From Chitinophagaceae bacterium (GTDB lineage: Bacteria > Bacteroidota > Bacteroidia > Chitinophagales > Chitinophagaceae): a DNA stretch of 64,000 nucleotides. The notes under the pieces are model-generated. The model worked only from the letters and a program-made list of their open reading frames with translations, was not told where the DNA came from and ran no database searches. Of the stretch, positions 15,373 through 23,387 are shown in pieces (positions within the stretch are counted from its first letter, which is position 1; every line of letters begins with the position of its first letter). The stretch is taken from assembly GCA_019752045.1 (NCBI GenBank), contig JAIEMP010000013.1:59992-123991 (forward strand), written 5' to 3'. The translations under genes were made by a program, and so were the position numbers.

Positions 15373-15918
15373 ATGAAGAAAATTCTCATTGGAGGCCTTA
15401 TTGGCGGCATTTTGCTTTTTGCATGGCAAACTGCATCATGGACTTTTTTAAACATGCACGAAAAAGGACAGCAGTTTACATCTAAACAGGACAGCATTAT
15501 GAGTTATCTCAACAGCAGCGGACTGGCAGAAGGTTCGTATATGTTACCCCGTGCTGCTCCCGGTGTATCTATGGAAGAAATGGAAAAACAAATGGCATCA
15601 TCAAACGGAAAACCATGGGCAAGACTCACCTATTATAAATCGATGGACGCAGATATGGTGATGAATATGATTAGAGGCTTATTGGCCAATATCATTATTG
15701 TTTGTTTGCTGTGCTGGATTTTTGCAAAAATCAGCAGTGCCGGCTTCAGCACTTATTTAACCGCTAGTATTACAGTTGGCATTATTACATTTACAAATGG
15801 TGCATATACGGGGCATATCTGGTATCCGTTATTTGACATCAATGCATTTTTCATTGATGCTCTCGCCTCCTGGGGATTGGTGGGAGTTTGGCTGGGTTGG
15901 TGGATGCAGAGAAAGTAA
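15373..15918 (+). CDS. Hypothetical inner-membrane protein, four-helix type
   Basis: A 181-residue protein. I chose the ATG at 15373 (MKKILIGGLIGGILLFAWQTASW); the frame upstream adds 19 residues without signal character. Hydrophobic segments lie around residues 3-22, 98-118 (IIRGLLANIIIVCLLCWIFA-like), 125-145 and 155-176, with a hydrophilic extracytoplasmic loop between the first two that contains SMEEMEKQMASSNG. The layout suggests a DUF1761-like or related small membrane protein, but I cannot assign a family. It follows the CPBP protease gene by 68 nt and is closed by a strong hairpin. Confidence 0.75.
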   Translation: MKKILIGGLIGGILLFAWQTASWTFLNMHEKGQQFTSKQDSIMSYLNSSGLAEGSYMLPRAAPGVSMEEMEKQMASSNGKPWARLTYYKSMDADMVMNMIRGLLANIIIVCLLCWIFAKISSAGFSTYLTASITVGIITFTNGAYTGHIWYPLFDINAFFIDALASWGLVGVWLGWWMQRK

Positions 15919-15954
15919 ATAGTCTTTACCCAATACTTGATAGTAGCAAATACA

Positions 15955-15993
15955 AAAAGTCCACAGTTGAATATTATTCTGCTGTGGACTTTT
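15955..15993. terminator. Terminator between convergent membrane-protein and SlyD-like genes
   Basis: A perfect 12-bp stem, AAAAGTCCACAG / CTGTGGACTTTT, with a 15-nt loop. The A/T ends allow use in both directions. Confidence 0.85.
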
Positions 15994-16006
15994 ACTTTCA
16001 TCTAAC

Positions 16007-16047
16007 GACTATCGGCTAAAGACTATCGGCTAAAGACTATCGGCTAT
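16007..16047. repeat. Tandem repeat of a 14-bp unit (GACTATCGGCTAAA, three copies)
   Basis: Copies start at 16007, 16021 and 16035, and the last one is incomplete (GACTATCGGCTAT). The core CTATCGGCTAA also appears at 4237-4247. It lies right after the stop of the SlyD-like gene, between it and the shared terminator. Confidence 0.8.
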
Positions 16048-16049
16048 CC

Positions 16050-16502
16050 TTACGGCATTACAATCAATCCTTTTGAATCAATCTCTACCATTTCAATATC
16101 AAATACCAGTTCTTTACCTGCCAGCATATGATTCGCATCGAGAATTACCATATCTTCTTTTACTTCAACCACAGTAACAGGAAACTGCTGTCCTGCACTG
16201 TTATTCATCATCAACTGCATACCAACTTCAGGAGCCATATCATCAGGAAAGTTAGAGCGGGGGAATTCAATCACCATTTGTTCATTGCGTTCGCCATAGG
16301 CTTCATGCGCAGGGATATTAATTGTTTTTTTATCACCGATTAACATTCCAACCACTGCATCATCAAACCCCTTAATCATCATTCCGGCTCCCACTTCAAA
16401 TTCAAGTGGTTCACGACCTGCACTTGAATCGAACTGCTCACCACTTGTTAACTTACCGGTGTAATGTACACGAACGGTATCCCCTTTTTTTGCCTGTTGC
16501 AT
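16050..16502 (-). CDS. SlyD-like FKBP-type peptidyl-prolyl cis-trans isomerase
   Basis: A 150-residue cytoplasmic folding catalyst. The FKBP part shows VRVHYTGKLTSGEQFDSS (about residues 10-27), and the C-terminal part has LEFEVGAGMMIKGFDDAVVGM and EAYGERNEQM. An insert-in-flap domain lies at about residues 70-125, and NHMLAGKELVFDIEMVEI corresponds to the SlyD NHPLAGK motif with Met for Pro. It lacks the His/Cys-rich metal-binding tail of E. coli SlyD, as many relatives do. Its promoter region overlaps the leader of the divergent DUF1343 gene. Confidence 0.9.
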   Translation of the reverse strand: MQQAKKGDTVRVHYTGKLTSGEQFDSSAGREPLEFEVGAGMMIKGFDDAVVGMLIGDKKTINIPAHEAYGERNEQMVIEFPRSNFPDDMAPEVGMQLMMNNSAGQQFPVTVVEVKEDMVILDANHMLAGKELVFDIEMVEIDSKGLIVMP

Positions 16503-16603
16503 ATAAAATAAAATTTTGCTGCAAATTTACTGGATTCAGTTACTTGCCCCTTAACTTTTTTTTACCGTTACATTTACGCAACTTTGAAACACAATCACTG
16601 CAC

Positions 16604-17869
16604 ATGAAACAGGTTTTTTTATTTTTTGCAACACTCTTTGTTCTATATACGCAAGCCCAGGTAAAACATGGCAGAAGCGGCTACAACAGAGGCTCAATAA
16701 AGGAAACCGGTTTTCAGACGGGTGCAGAAAATATGAAACAATACCTCCACCTGCTGAAAGGAAAAGGGGTTGCAGTTTTTGCCAACCAGACATCGGTGGT
16801 GGGCAACACACATCTGGTTGATACATTGCGTAAACTGGGCATCAATATCAAAGTCATTTTTGCTCCTGAACATGGTTTCAGAGGCACAGCCGATGCAGGA
16901 GAAAAAGTGGGCAATTATACAGATGAGAAGACAAGCATACCCGTGGTTTCACTTTACGGAACCAAACGCAAACCATCAAAAGAAGATCTGAACGGAGTAG
17001 ATATTATGCTCTTTGATATTCAGGATGTAGGCGTTCGGTTTTATACATTTATTTCATCGCTTGAATATTATATGACAGCTGCTATGGAGCAGGGTAAATA
17101 TTTAATTGTGCTCGACCGTCCCAACCCTAACGGACATTATGTTGACGGCCCTGTGCTGGAGCCTGCATACAAATCTTTTGTTGGTATGCAACCGGTACCA
17201 ATTGTTTATGGTATGACGATTGGCGAATATGCACAAATGATTTATGAAGAAGAGTGGCTCGATAAAAATTTATATGATCTTGCAGGCCGCCATGGAAAAT
17301 TTGAGCTGACGATTATTCCCTGTCAGAAATACACCCACAGCACGATGTATGAGCTGCCGGTAAAACCATCGCCTAACTTGCCCAACAATCAATCTATCTG
17401 GTTGTATCCATCCACTTGTTTTTTTGAAGGAACGGTTTTAAGTGAAGGAAGAGGAACAAACAAACAATTCCAGATGTTTGGTCATCCATCGTTACCAAAA
17501 ACATTAACCTCGTTTACACCCCGCAGCATGGATGGCGCTAAAACGCCCAAGCTGCAGGATCAGTTATGTTATGGCTGGGATCTGAGTGGTACGCAGGATG
17601 CTGTTTTAAAAAAAGTAAACAACCGTGTACAGCTTAAATGGTTGCTGGATGCATATAAACTTTTTCCTGATAAAGCCACCTTCTTTATTTCACCCAAAAG
17701 CGGAAAGCCGGAAGATTTCTTTTTTAATAAACTGGCCGGTAACAGCACGCTCATACAGCAAATTAAAGATGGAAAAACAGAAGAAGAAATCCGCAAAAGC
17801 TGGGAGCCTGCACTCACTGAATTTAAAGCCATCCGCAAAAAATACCTGATGTATAAAGATTTTGAGTAA
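16604..17869 (+). CDS. DUF1343 protein, NamZ-like exo-beta-N-acetylmuramidase
   Basis: An exported protein of 421 residues. I chose the ATG at 16604 (MKQVFLFFATLFVLYTQAQ), a signal peptide; the longer frame runs back through the SlyD-like gene and is not credible. The body shows the DUF1343 pattern: GKGVAVFANQTSVVG, VIFAPEHGFRG, DVGVRFYTFISSLEYYM, VLDRPNPNGHYVDGPVLE, MTIGEYAQMI and PSPNLPNNQSIWLYPSTCFFEGT. Characterised members (NamZ, family GH171) release terminal MurNAc residues from peptidoglycan fragments during cell-wall recycling. The sensor kinase gene starts 36 nt downstream in the same direction and may be cotranscribed. Confidence 0.9.
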   Translation: MKQVFLFFATLFVLYTQAQVKHGRSGYNRGSIKETGFQTGAENMKQYLHLLKGKGVAVFANQTSVVGNTHLVDTLRKLGINIKVIFAPEHGFRGTADAGEKVGNYTDEKTSIPVVSLYGTKRKPSKEDLNGVDIMLFDIQDVGVRFYTFISSLEYYMTAAMEQGKYLIVLDRPNPNGHYVDGPVLEPAYKSFVGMQPVPIVYGMTIGEYAQMIYEEEWLDKNLYDLAGRHGKFELTIIPCQKYTHSTMYELPVKPSPNLPNNQSIWLYPSTCFFEGTVLSEGRGTNKQFQMFGHPSLPKTLTSFTPRSMDGAKTPKLQDQLCYGWDLSGTQDAVLKKVNNRVQLKWLLDAYKLFPDKATFFISPKSGKPEDFFFNKLAGNSTLIQQIKDGKTEEEIRKSWEPALTEFKAIRKKYLMYKDFE

Positions 17870-17905
17870 GCACTTCCTGCAAAGCAACATTTACTATATT
17901 TAAAT

Positions 17906-20900
17906 ATGCGAAAGCATATTTTAACACTGCTTATTCTTATTACCGGAGCATGCACAAGTGCCCAGCAATTGTATTTTAATCATCTCTCCGTTAACAGCGG
18001 CTTATCGCAGGGAGTAAACAATTGTATTTACAGAGATTCAAAAGGATTTGTATGGATCAGCTCATTCGACGGGCTCAATCGTTTTGATGGAATCAATTGC
18101 AGCAGCTTCAGATCATCCATAAAAGATACAGGCGGTTTAAAGGGCACACTTTTTTTAAATATAATGGAAGACAAAGAAGCCAACTTATGGATAGGGAGTA
18201 ATGAAGGGCTGAATTTTTACAACAGAAAGCTGGATCGTTTTTTCAGCTATCACATTCAAAACCGAAAAGATGCTGAACAATTTTACTCGCCTTTTTATAT
18301 TGATGATCAAAACCGGATATGGCTTCAGTCCAGTGCAGATCTGTTTATTTTTGACCCCTTCAGCAAAAAATTTACAGCAATCAACAGCAACTTTGCAGCA
18401 GGCAATTTAATTTTAAGAGCTGTTCCGCAGGATTTGTATAAACCCTTATCAAAAATACTTGCAGTAAATAATAACCTGCCGGTACTTTGGACCGGAGATG
18501 TTTCAAACAATTCAGTTACATGGAAAAAACAGACATTACAACTGGAGAATGGCCGCATCAATACGTTTATACTTTCCGGTAAAGACACTGTATGGTTTGG
18601 TACAAACAAAGGTTTACAGCTTTATTCGTTGCGTGCAAAAAACGAAATACTATCCCCTGCTTACAACACCCAGCAGTACAATATCTCAGCCATACATACA
18701 GATAATACAGGGGCTTTGTGGTTAGGAACATTGCAATCCGGTTTGCTCAAAACAGATGCAGATCATTCGAAAGTGGAGCAGCATTTTCTCAGCTCACCAT
18801 ACAACAGCTACTCTCTCAGCGGTAATCAGATACAATATATCTATACCGATACATACAGCAACCTATGGGTTTCTGTGTGGGGAAAAGGCATTGATTATAC
18901 AAGCCTCAATAAATTTCGCTTTAATCATTTTGTTACAAAAGAAGAAGCCGTTCTTTCAGGAACCGACAACTTTATTAAATCAATTGTAGAAGCAAATGAT
19001 GAAACATGGTGTGGCACGCAAAATAACGGCATTCTGATTCTTGATAAAAATAAAAAAATAAAAAAAACTATCCGCAAAGGTTTACCCGCTTCAATTGAAT
19101 ATTTATATGCCGCTGCAGATAATCAAATTCTGGCTGCAACTTTCAATGGTCTTTATCAAATTGATGAAACAGTCGAAAAAATTGAAAAACTATTTGCAGA
19201 TGCGCCATATACACCAGCCTCACAACAGTTCAATTATATCAGTGCATTAAAAAATAAGGATGTTTTACTTTCATCAAACGCTGGTTTATTTATTTCAGAA
19301 AAAACAAAAAAGGGTTACAGTCTTGCAGCAGCAAAAGGAGTTACACAAAAAGATGTTTACCTGACTACCTACAGCGATGAACTTGAACAGATTTATATTT
19401 CAAAAGCTTTTAAGGGATTTGCTGTGTATAAACGCATTGCTGATTCATTCGCTCTTGTGAAAGAATTTCCGGTACAATCTACCATCAAATGTTTCAGCGA
19501 AACGGAAGACAGCATTATCTGGATCGGATCTACCATCGGACTTATTCAGTTTAACAAACATCAACTGAAAATTGAGCGGATTTTTACAACAACCGATGGA
19601 CTCAGCAATCAATACATATACGGTATAATACAGGACAACGAATTTTTATGGATCAGCACTAATGCAGGAATAAATCGTTTTCATAAAAAAAAATATACTG
19701 TAAAAACATTTTCTGAAGGAGATGGATTACAAAGCAACGAATACAATACCTATTCCTTTTACAAAAACGGCAATGGTGAATTGTTGTTTGGCGGGGTAAA
19801 CGGGCTCAATGCTTTTTCGCCGGAGAACCTGACCGGTAGTACATTTCCACCGCAGCTCATCTTAACTGCACTGCAACTAAACGATACTGCATACAATCCG
19901 GGCATCAACTATGCAGTGCTGCCTTCTCTTTCGGTTAAATACAGTCAAAACACCATCAGCTTTCAGTTTACAGTCATCGACTATGCAAATGCCGGTGCTG
20001 CAACTATCAGTTATATGCTTGAAGGATATGATAAAGGCTGGGTAACAGCACCCAACAAATCATTTATCCGTTATGCCAATTTGCCGGCAGACAATTATCA
20101 ACTGAAAGTAAAAGCATATAATGCAGAAGGTATGATGGCAAAAGAAATTTACAATTTAGCAGTAACTGTAGAAACACCCTGGTGGCAAAGCTTAGCCTTT
20201 CGATTGGGTGTTATACTGCTGCTGACAGGTATTGCTGTTTTACTCATCCGCTCATACATCAACCGAAAACTGGAAAAACAAAAAGCCGCTTTTGAAAAAA
20301 GACAGGCTGTTGAAGAAGAGCGTAACCGCATTAGCAGAGATATGCATGACGATCTGGGAAGCGGATTAACAAAAATTGCCATCCTTAGCGAAGTGGTGAA
20401 GAAACATGTACTTGAGCCTGAAAAGGTTAAAATTGAAATGGATAAAATTGGCGTTTCATCCAGAGAGCTGGTAGATAATCTGCAGGATATCATCTGGGTT
20501 CTTAATCCTAAAAACGATACCCTGGAAAGTTTGTCGGCCTATATACGGGAATATGGATTAAAATATTTTGAACCGTTTGGTACAACAATCACATTTGATT
20601 ATCCCGATGAATTTTCGGTTTTAAAACTGGGCGAGGAACAACGAAGAAATATTTTTTTAACGATCAAGGAGTCCTTCAACAACATTTCAAAACACGCATG
20701 GTGCAATCATGTAACCGTAACAATAAAAGAAAACCCACAAGAAATTATTATTACGATAGCAGATGATGGAAAAGGGTTTGATATGAATACTGTACGTACG
20801 TTCAGTAACGGACTGACCAATATGCAGCACAGAATAAAAAATTCAGGAGGTACCTACCGGATCAATTCAACGCCCGGTAAAGGAACTATGACCGAAATAA

Positions 20901-20914
20901 ACATCAACTGCTAA
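17906..20914 (+). CDS. Large propeller-type sensor histidine kinase (reg_prop, Y_Y_Y, HisKA_3)
   Basis: A 1002-residue sensor kinase. An N-terminal signal (MRKHILTLLILITGACTSAQ) leads to an extracytoplasmic two-component-regulator propeller (about residues 25-650) with recurring D-x-x-G-x-h-W-h strands (DSKGFVWISSFDGL, DKEANLWIGSNEGL, DNTGALWLGTLQSG). A Y_Y_Y domain follows (about 690-750; YMLEGYDKGWVTAPNKSFIRY), then one membrane helix (about 760-783). The cytoplasmic kinase has a HisKA_3 dimerization domain with the phospho-acceptor His814 in RDMHDDLG, and a HATPase domain (DDGKGFDM, GGTYRINSTPGKGT). There is no fused receiver or AraC domain, unlike hybrid systems, so the LuxR-type regulator starting 70 nt downstream is its probable partner. 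The ligand is unknown. Confidence 0.93.
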   Translation: MRKHILTLLILITGACTSAQQLYFNHLSVNSGLSQGVNNCIYRDSKGFVWISSFDGLNRFDGINCSSFRSSIKDTGGLKGTLFLNIMEDKEANLWIGSNEGLNFYNRKLDRFFSYHIQNRKDAEQFYSPFYIDDQNRIWLQSSADLFIFDPFSKKFTAINSNFAAGNLILRAVPQDLYKPLSKILAVNNNLPVLWTGDVSNNSVTWKKQTLQLENGRINTFILSGKDTVWFGTNKGLQLYSLRAKNEILSPAYNTQQYNISAIHTDNTGALWLGTLQSGLLKTDADHSKVEQHFLSSPYNSYSLSGNQIQYIYTDTYSNLWVSVWGKGIDYTSLNKFRFNHFVTKEEAVLSGTDNFIKSIVEANDETWCGTQNNGILILDKNKKIKKTIRKGLPASIEYLYAAADNQILAATFNGLYQIDETVEKIEKLFADAPYTPASQQFNYISALKNKDVLLSSNAGLFISEKTKKGYSLAAAKGVTQKDVYLTTYSDELEQIYISKAFKGFAVYKRIADSFALVKEFPVQSTIKCFSETEDSIIWIGSTIGLIQFNKHQLKIERIFTTTDGLSNQYIYGIIQDNEFLWISTNAGINRFHKKKYTVKTFSEGDGLQSNEYNTYSFYKNGNGELLFGGVNGLNAFSPENLTGSTFPPQLILTALQLNDTAYNPGINYAVLPSLSVKYSQNTISFQFTVIDYANAGAATISYMLEGYDKGWVTAPNKSFIRYANLPADNYQLKVKAYNAEGMMAKEIYNLAVTVETPWWQSLAFRLGVILLLTGIAVLLIRSYINRKLEKQKAAFEKRQAVEEERNRISRDMHDDLGSGLTKIAILSEVVKKHVLEPEKVKIEMDKIGVSSRELVDNLQDIIWVLNPKNDTLESLSAYIREYGLKYFEPFGTTITFDYPDEFSVLKLGEEQRRNIFLTIKESFNNISKHAWCNHVTVTIKENPQEIIITIADDGKGFDMNTVRTFSNGLTNMQHRIKNSGGTYRINSTPGKGTMTEININC

Positions 20915-20984
20915 CCCTTTTTGGTTACCCGAAAAGTAGCAGGATGATTTAATTTTATGCAGAACCATTAAACATATACTAAAA

Positions 20985-21608
20985 GTGATTACGGTAGTAA
21001 TAATAGAAGATATCAAAGAAATAAGAGAAGGGCTACAAATACTCATTGATGGCAGCGATGGATTTACCTGCGCCAGAACTTTTGCAAACGGAGAAGATGC
21101 ACTGGAAAAATTACCGGAGATTTGCCCGGATGTGGCATTGATGGATATTAATCTGCCCGGCATCAACGGTATTGAAGCAGTTCGGAAATTAAAAACAACA
21201 TGCACCCGTACACAGTTTATCATGAGCACTGTTTATGAAGATGATGAAAGTATTTTTGAATCGCTAAAAGCAGGTGCAAGCGGTTATCTGCTGAAAAAAA
21301 CAGCACCGTCTAAAATTTTAGACTCCATCACAGAAGTATATAATGGCGGATCGCCCATGAGCAGCCAAATAGCAAGAAAGGTGATTGCCTCTTTTCAAAA
21401 AAGAGATTCCATTGACGATGCTGATCTGCTGACATTGCGTGAAAAAGAAATCCTGAAATCGCTTTCAAAAGGATTACGCTATAAAGAAATAGCTGTAGAG
21501 CTGAATATTGGTTTGGAAACGGTACGCACACATGCCCGTAATATTTATGAAAAATTACAGGTACAGAGCCGCATTGAAGCTGTTAACAAAATAACGGGAA
21601 GAAATTAA
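20985..21608 (+). CDS. NarL/LuxR-type response regulator, GTG start
   Basis: A 207-residue cytoplasmic regulator. The receiver domain (about residues 1-120) has the acidic pair IEDIKE, the phospho-acceptor Asp in ALMDINLPG (about residue 53) and the KKTA lysine near 105. The C-terminal LuxR-type helix-turn-helix is LTLREKEILKSLSKGLRYKEIAVELNIG..VRTHARNIYEKL (about 147-200). The start appears to be GTG at 20985, since no in-frame ATG precedes the receiver. It follows the propeller kinase by 70 nt and is presumably phosphorylated by it. The target genes are unknown. Confidence 0.92.
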   Translation: MITVVIIEDIKEIREGLQILIDGSDGFTCARTFANGEDALEKLPEICPDVALMDINLPGINGIEAVRKLKTTCTRTQFIMSTVYEDDESIFESLKAGASGYLLKKTAPSKILDSITEVYNGGSPMSSQIARKVIASFQKRDSIDDADLLTLREKEILKSLSKGLRYKEIAVELNIGLETVRTHARNIYEKLQVQSRIEAVNKITGRN

Positions 21609-21637
21609 TGTTTGCTGTAACATTCTGTTTTAAATTT

Positions 21638-21646
21638 GTTATAGGC
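21638..21646 (+). repeat. GTTATAGGC boundary motif upstream of the LRR-like gene
   Basis: GTTATAGGC here is the reverse complement of GCCTATAAC at 22492-22500, on the far side of the LRR-like gene. Together they bracket that gene like the ends of a recombination cassette. Confidence 0.35.
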
Positions 21647-21686
21647 AACCTATCTCCATTCATTTAGAAACATAATTCAATTTAAA

Positions 21687-22469
21687 ATGGAAGAATTGTG
21701 GGCTTACAAAAGCAATAAACTTCATGACGAGAAAACATATTTGGAAATCAATATTGAAAATGAGAATGTCGATGTTTTAAGCAATTATCCTGAAGTGAAA
21801 AAGCTTCAAATATCTAACATTGGCCAAATGGGATTTGAAAGACTTATTGATATCTACGGAAAACAATTTGAATATATATCATTTTTCCATTGCCCTTTGA
21901 TTAATGACTTTTCAGCCTTGTCTGAATTGACAAAAATTAGGTGTATATCTTTTCGGTGGAATAACAAGGCTACAAAACTATGGGACATGTCAAAAAACAG
22001 AGAATTGAGGGCTATATATCTTAGTGACTTAAGCAAGGTGAAAGATTTTGATGAACTAACTTCGGCTAACGCCTTGAAGGAACTTTTTATCACTGGCGGT
22101 ATGTGGAAAAAGATAGAAATCAACAGTTTGAAATCGATTGGCAAGTTAGAGAACTTAGAATACCTAGGACTAGTGTATCTGTACATAATTGACAACGACA
22201 TCTCGCCGTTATTCAAATTACAAAACTTGAGAAAATTAAGACTTGATGAGAAGGATTTCCCTGTAGAATATTATGCAATGTTAGCAGCAAAATTGCCAAA
22301 TACTGACTGTGATTGTTTTAAGGGCTTTATTGAGAATTCAGATTATGGTAAAGGGAAAGATACTTGGATTGTTGGAAAGCGAAAACCGAGATTAAACAAG
22401 ACAAAAGACGCTCTAAAAATTAAACAATTCATTCAGGAATTTGAAATTTTAAAGTCAAAATATCTATGA
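21687..22469 (+). CDS. Leucine-rich-repeat-like protein, probably acquired
   Basis: A 260-residue protein without signal peptide or membrane segment. Recurring L-x-x-L/I-x-I units spaced by about 22-25 residues (VKKLQISNIGQMGFERL, EYISFFHCPLINDFSAL, LRAIYLSDLSKVKDFDEL, LEYLGLVYLYIIDNDISPLFKL, LRKLRLDEKDFPVEYY) suggest a leucine-rich repeat solenoid, at about residues 30-200. The C-terminus is basic (KRKPRLNKTKDALKIKQ). Codon use is more AT-rich than in neighbouring genes, and palindromic GCCTATAAC/GTTATA sequences lie on both sides, so horizontal acquisition is likely. It sits between two unrelated regulator operons. No function can be assigned. Confidence 0.75.
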   Translation: MEELWAYKSNKLHDEKTYLEINIENENVDVLSNYPEVKKLQISNIGQMGFERLIDIYGKQFEYISFFHCPLINDFSALSELTKIRCISFRWNNKATKLWDMSKNRELRAIYLSDLSKVKDFDELTSANALKELFITGGMWKKIEINSLKSIGKLENLEYLGLVYLYIIDNDISPLFKLQNLRKLRLDEKDFPVEYYAMLAAKLPNTDCDCFKGFIENSDYGKGKDTWIVGKRKPRLNKTKDALKIKQFIQEFEILKSKYL

Positions 22470-22483
22470 TATTCGAATGAGAC

Positions 22484-22587
22484 TATAGGCTGCCTATAAC
22501 ATTGCATTTGTGTTATGTCGGCAAACTGATGCCGCAGCTTCAACTATGTGCTGCTATCGGCTACTGTCCCAGCCCGACGTTATAAAT
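22484..22587. repeat. Palindromic flank of the LRR-like gene (attC-like)
   Basis: TATAGGC-T-GCCTATA forms a tight palindrome at 22484-22498. From there GCCTATAAC (22492-22500) and GTTATAAAT (22579-22587) bracket about 78 nt rich in short complementary pieces (GTCGGC, GCCGCAGC, GCCCGAC). Length and symmetry recall an integron attC site, but the ends differ from the canonical RYYYAAC/GTTRRRY, so this stays tentative. Confidence 0.35.
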
Positions 22588-22760
22588 TTAGCAATTGAAT
22601 AAACAATGAACTTTTGTATTTTACATCAGCATTTGTACCAGGCAGACGGATTTCAAATTCCGCCACAAACACAAATACTTTTACGTTCATTGCGATTTTA
22701 GTAGTACCACCCTCTGGAATTATCTACTATAAAAAGATAGATAGATCAAAAAAAGTCAGA

Positions 22761-23387
22761 TTAGATAAACTGTAGCCGTGCAGCAAGGCGTATTAACGAA
22801 GCCGTATTTTTTACATCAAATTTTGCTAATAAATTTTTTCGGTGAGAATCAACAGTAGATAGGGCTATAAATAATTTATCTGCAATTTCCTGGTTGGTTA
22901 ATCCATCAGCAATTAATTCCAGCACTTGTTTTTCTCTTCGTGTAAGTGCAGGTTTATCTTTTTTTCCATCTTCAACAGCTTTCAGTGTTTCAGTTACTTC
23001 TTTACTCAAATATGTTCCGCCTTTTATCACTGTATGAATAGCTTCAGAAATTTCGTGCCCTTCTGCATTTTTTAACAGATAGCCGGAGGCTCCGTTATCC
23101 ATCATCTTATCAATAAAACTAAACTGGTTAAATGTACTTAGTGCCAGAATCATAATTTGAGGATAATTCTTTTTAATCACTTTGCACAGATCAATACCGT
23201 TTTCTGTGCCAAGATTAATATCCAACAGCATTACATCGGGTTGCTGATGTTGTAAAAACGACATACAGGATGCTGTATTGGAAGCATGACCAATTACCTG
23301 AATGCTGTTTTCGGGTAACAGCAATGCCTGTATACCTTCAATCACCATAAAGTGATCATCTACAATAAAAACGGTTACTGTATTCAT
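22761..23387 (-). CDS. LuxR-type response regulator, partner of TPR kinase 1
   Basis: A 208-residue regulator with a receiver domain (VDDHFMVIEG at the start, phospho-acceptor Asp in VMLLDINLGTENG near residue 56, signature Lys in LLKNAEG near 106) and a C-terminal LuxR helix-turn-helix (LTRREKQVLELIADGLTNQEIADKLF, then STVDSHRKNLLAKF, about 145-195). Its start overlaps the stop of the upstream kinase gene by 4 nt (ATGA), so the two are translationally coupled. It is a close paralogue of the regulator at 36538-37167. I infer that one or both bind the TCCC-N8-GGGA motif found upstream of the nearby exported-protein genes. Confidence 0.93.
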   Translation of the reverse strand: MNTVTVFIVDDHFMVIEGIQALLLPENSIQVIGHASNTASCMSFLQHQQPDVMLLDINLGTENGIDLCKVIKKNYPQIMILALSTFNQFSFIDKMMDNGASGYLLKNAEGHEISEAIHTVIKGGTYLSKEVTETLKAVEDGKKDKPALTRREKQVLELIADGLTNQEIADKLFIALSTVDSHRKNLLAKFDVKNTASLIRLAARLQFI

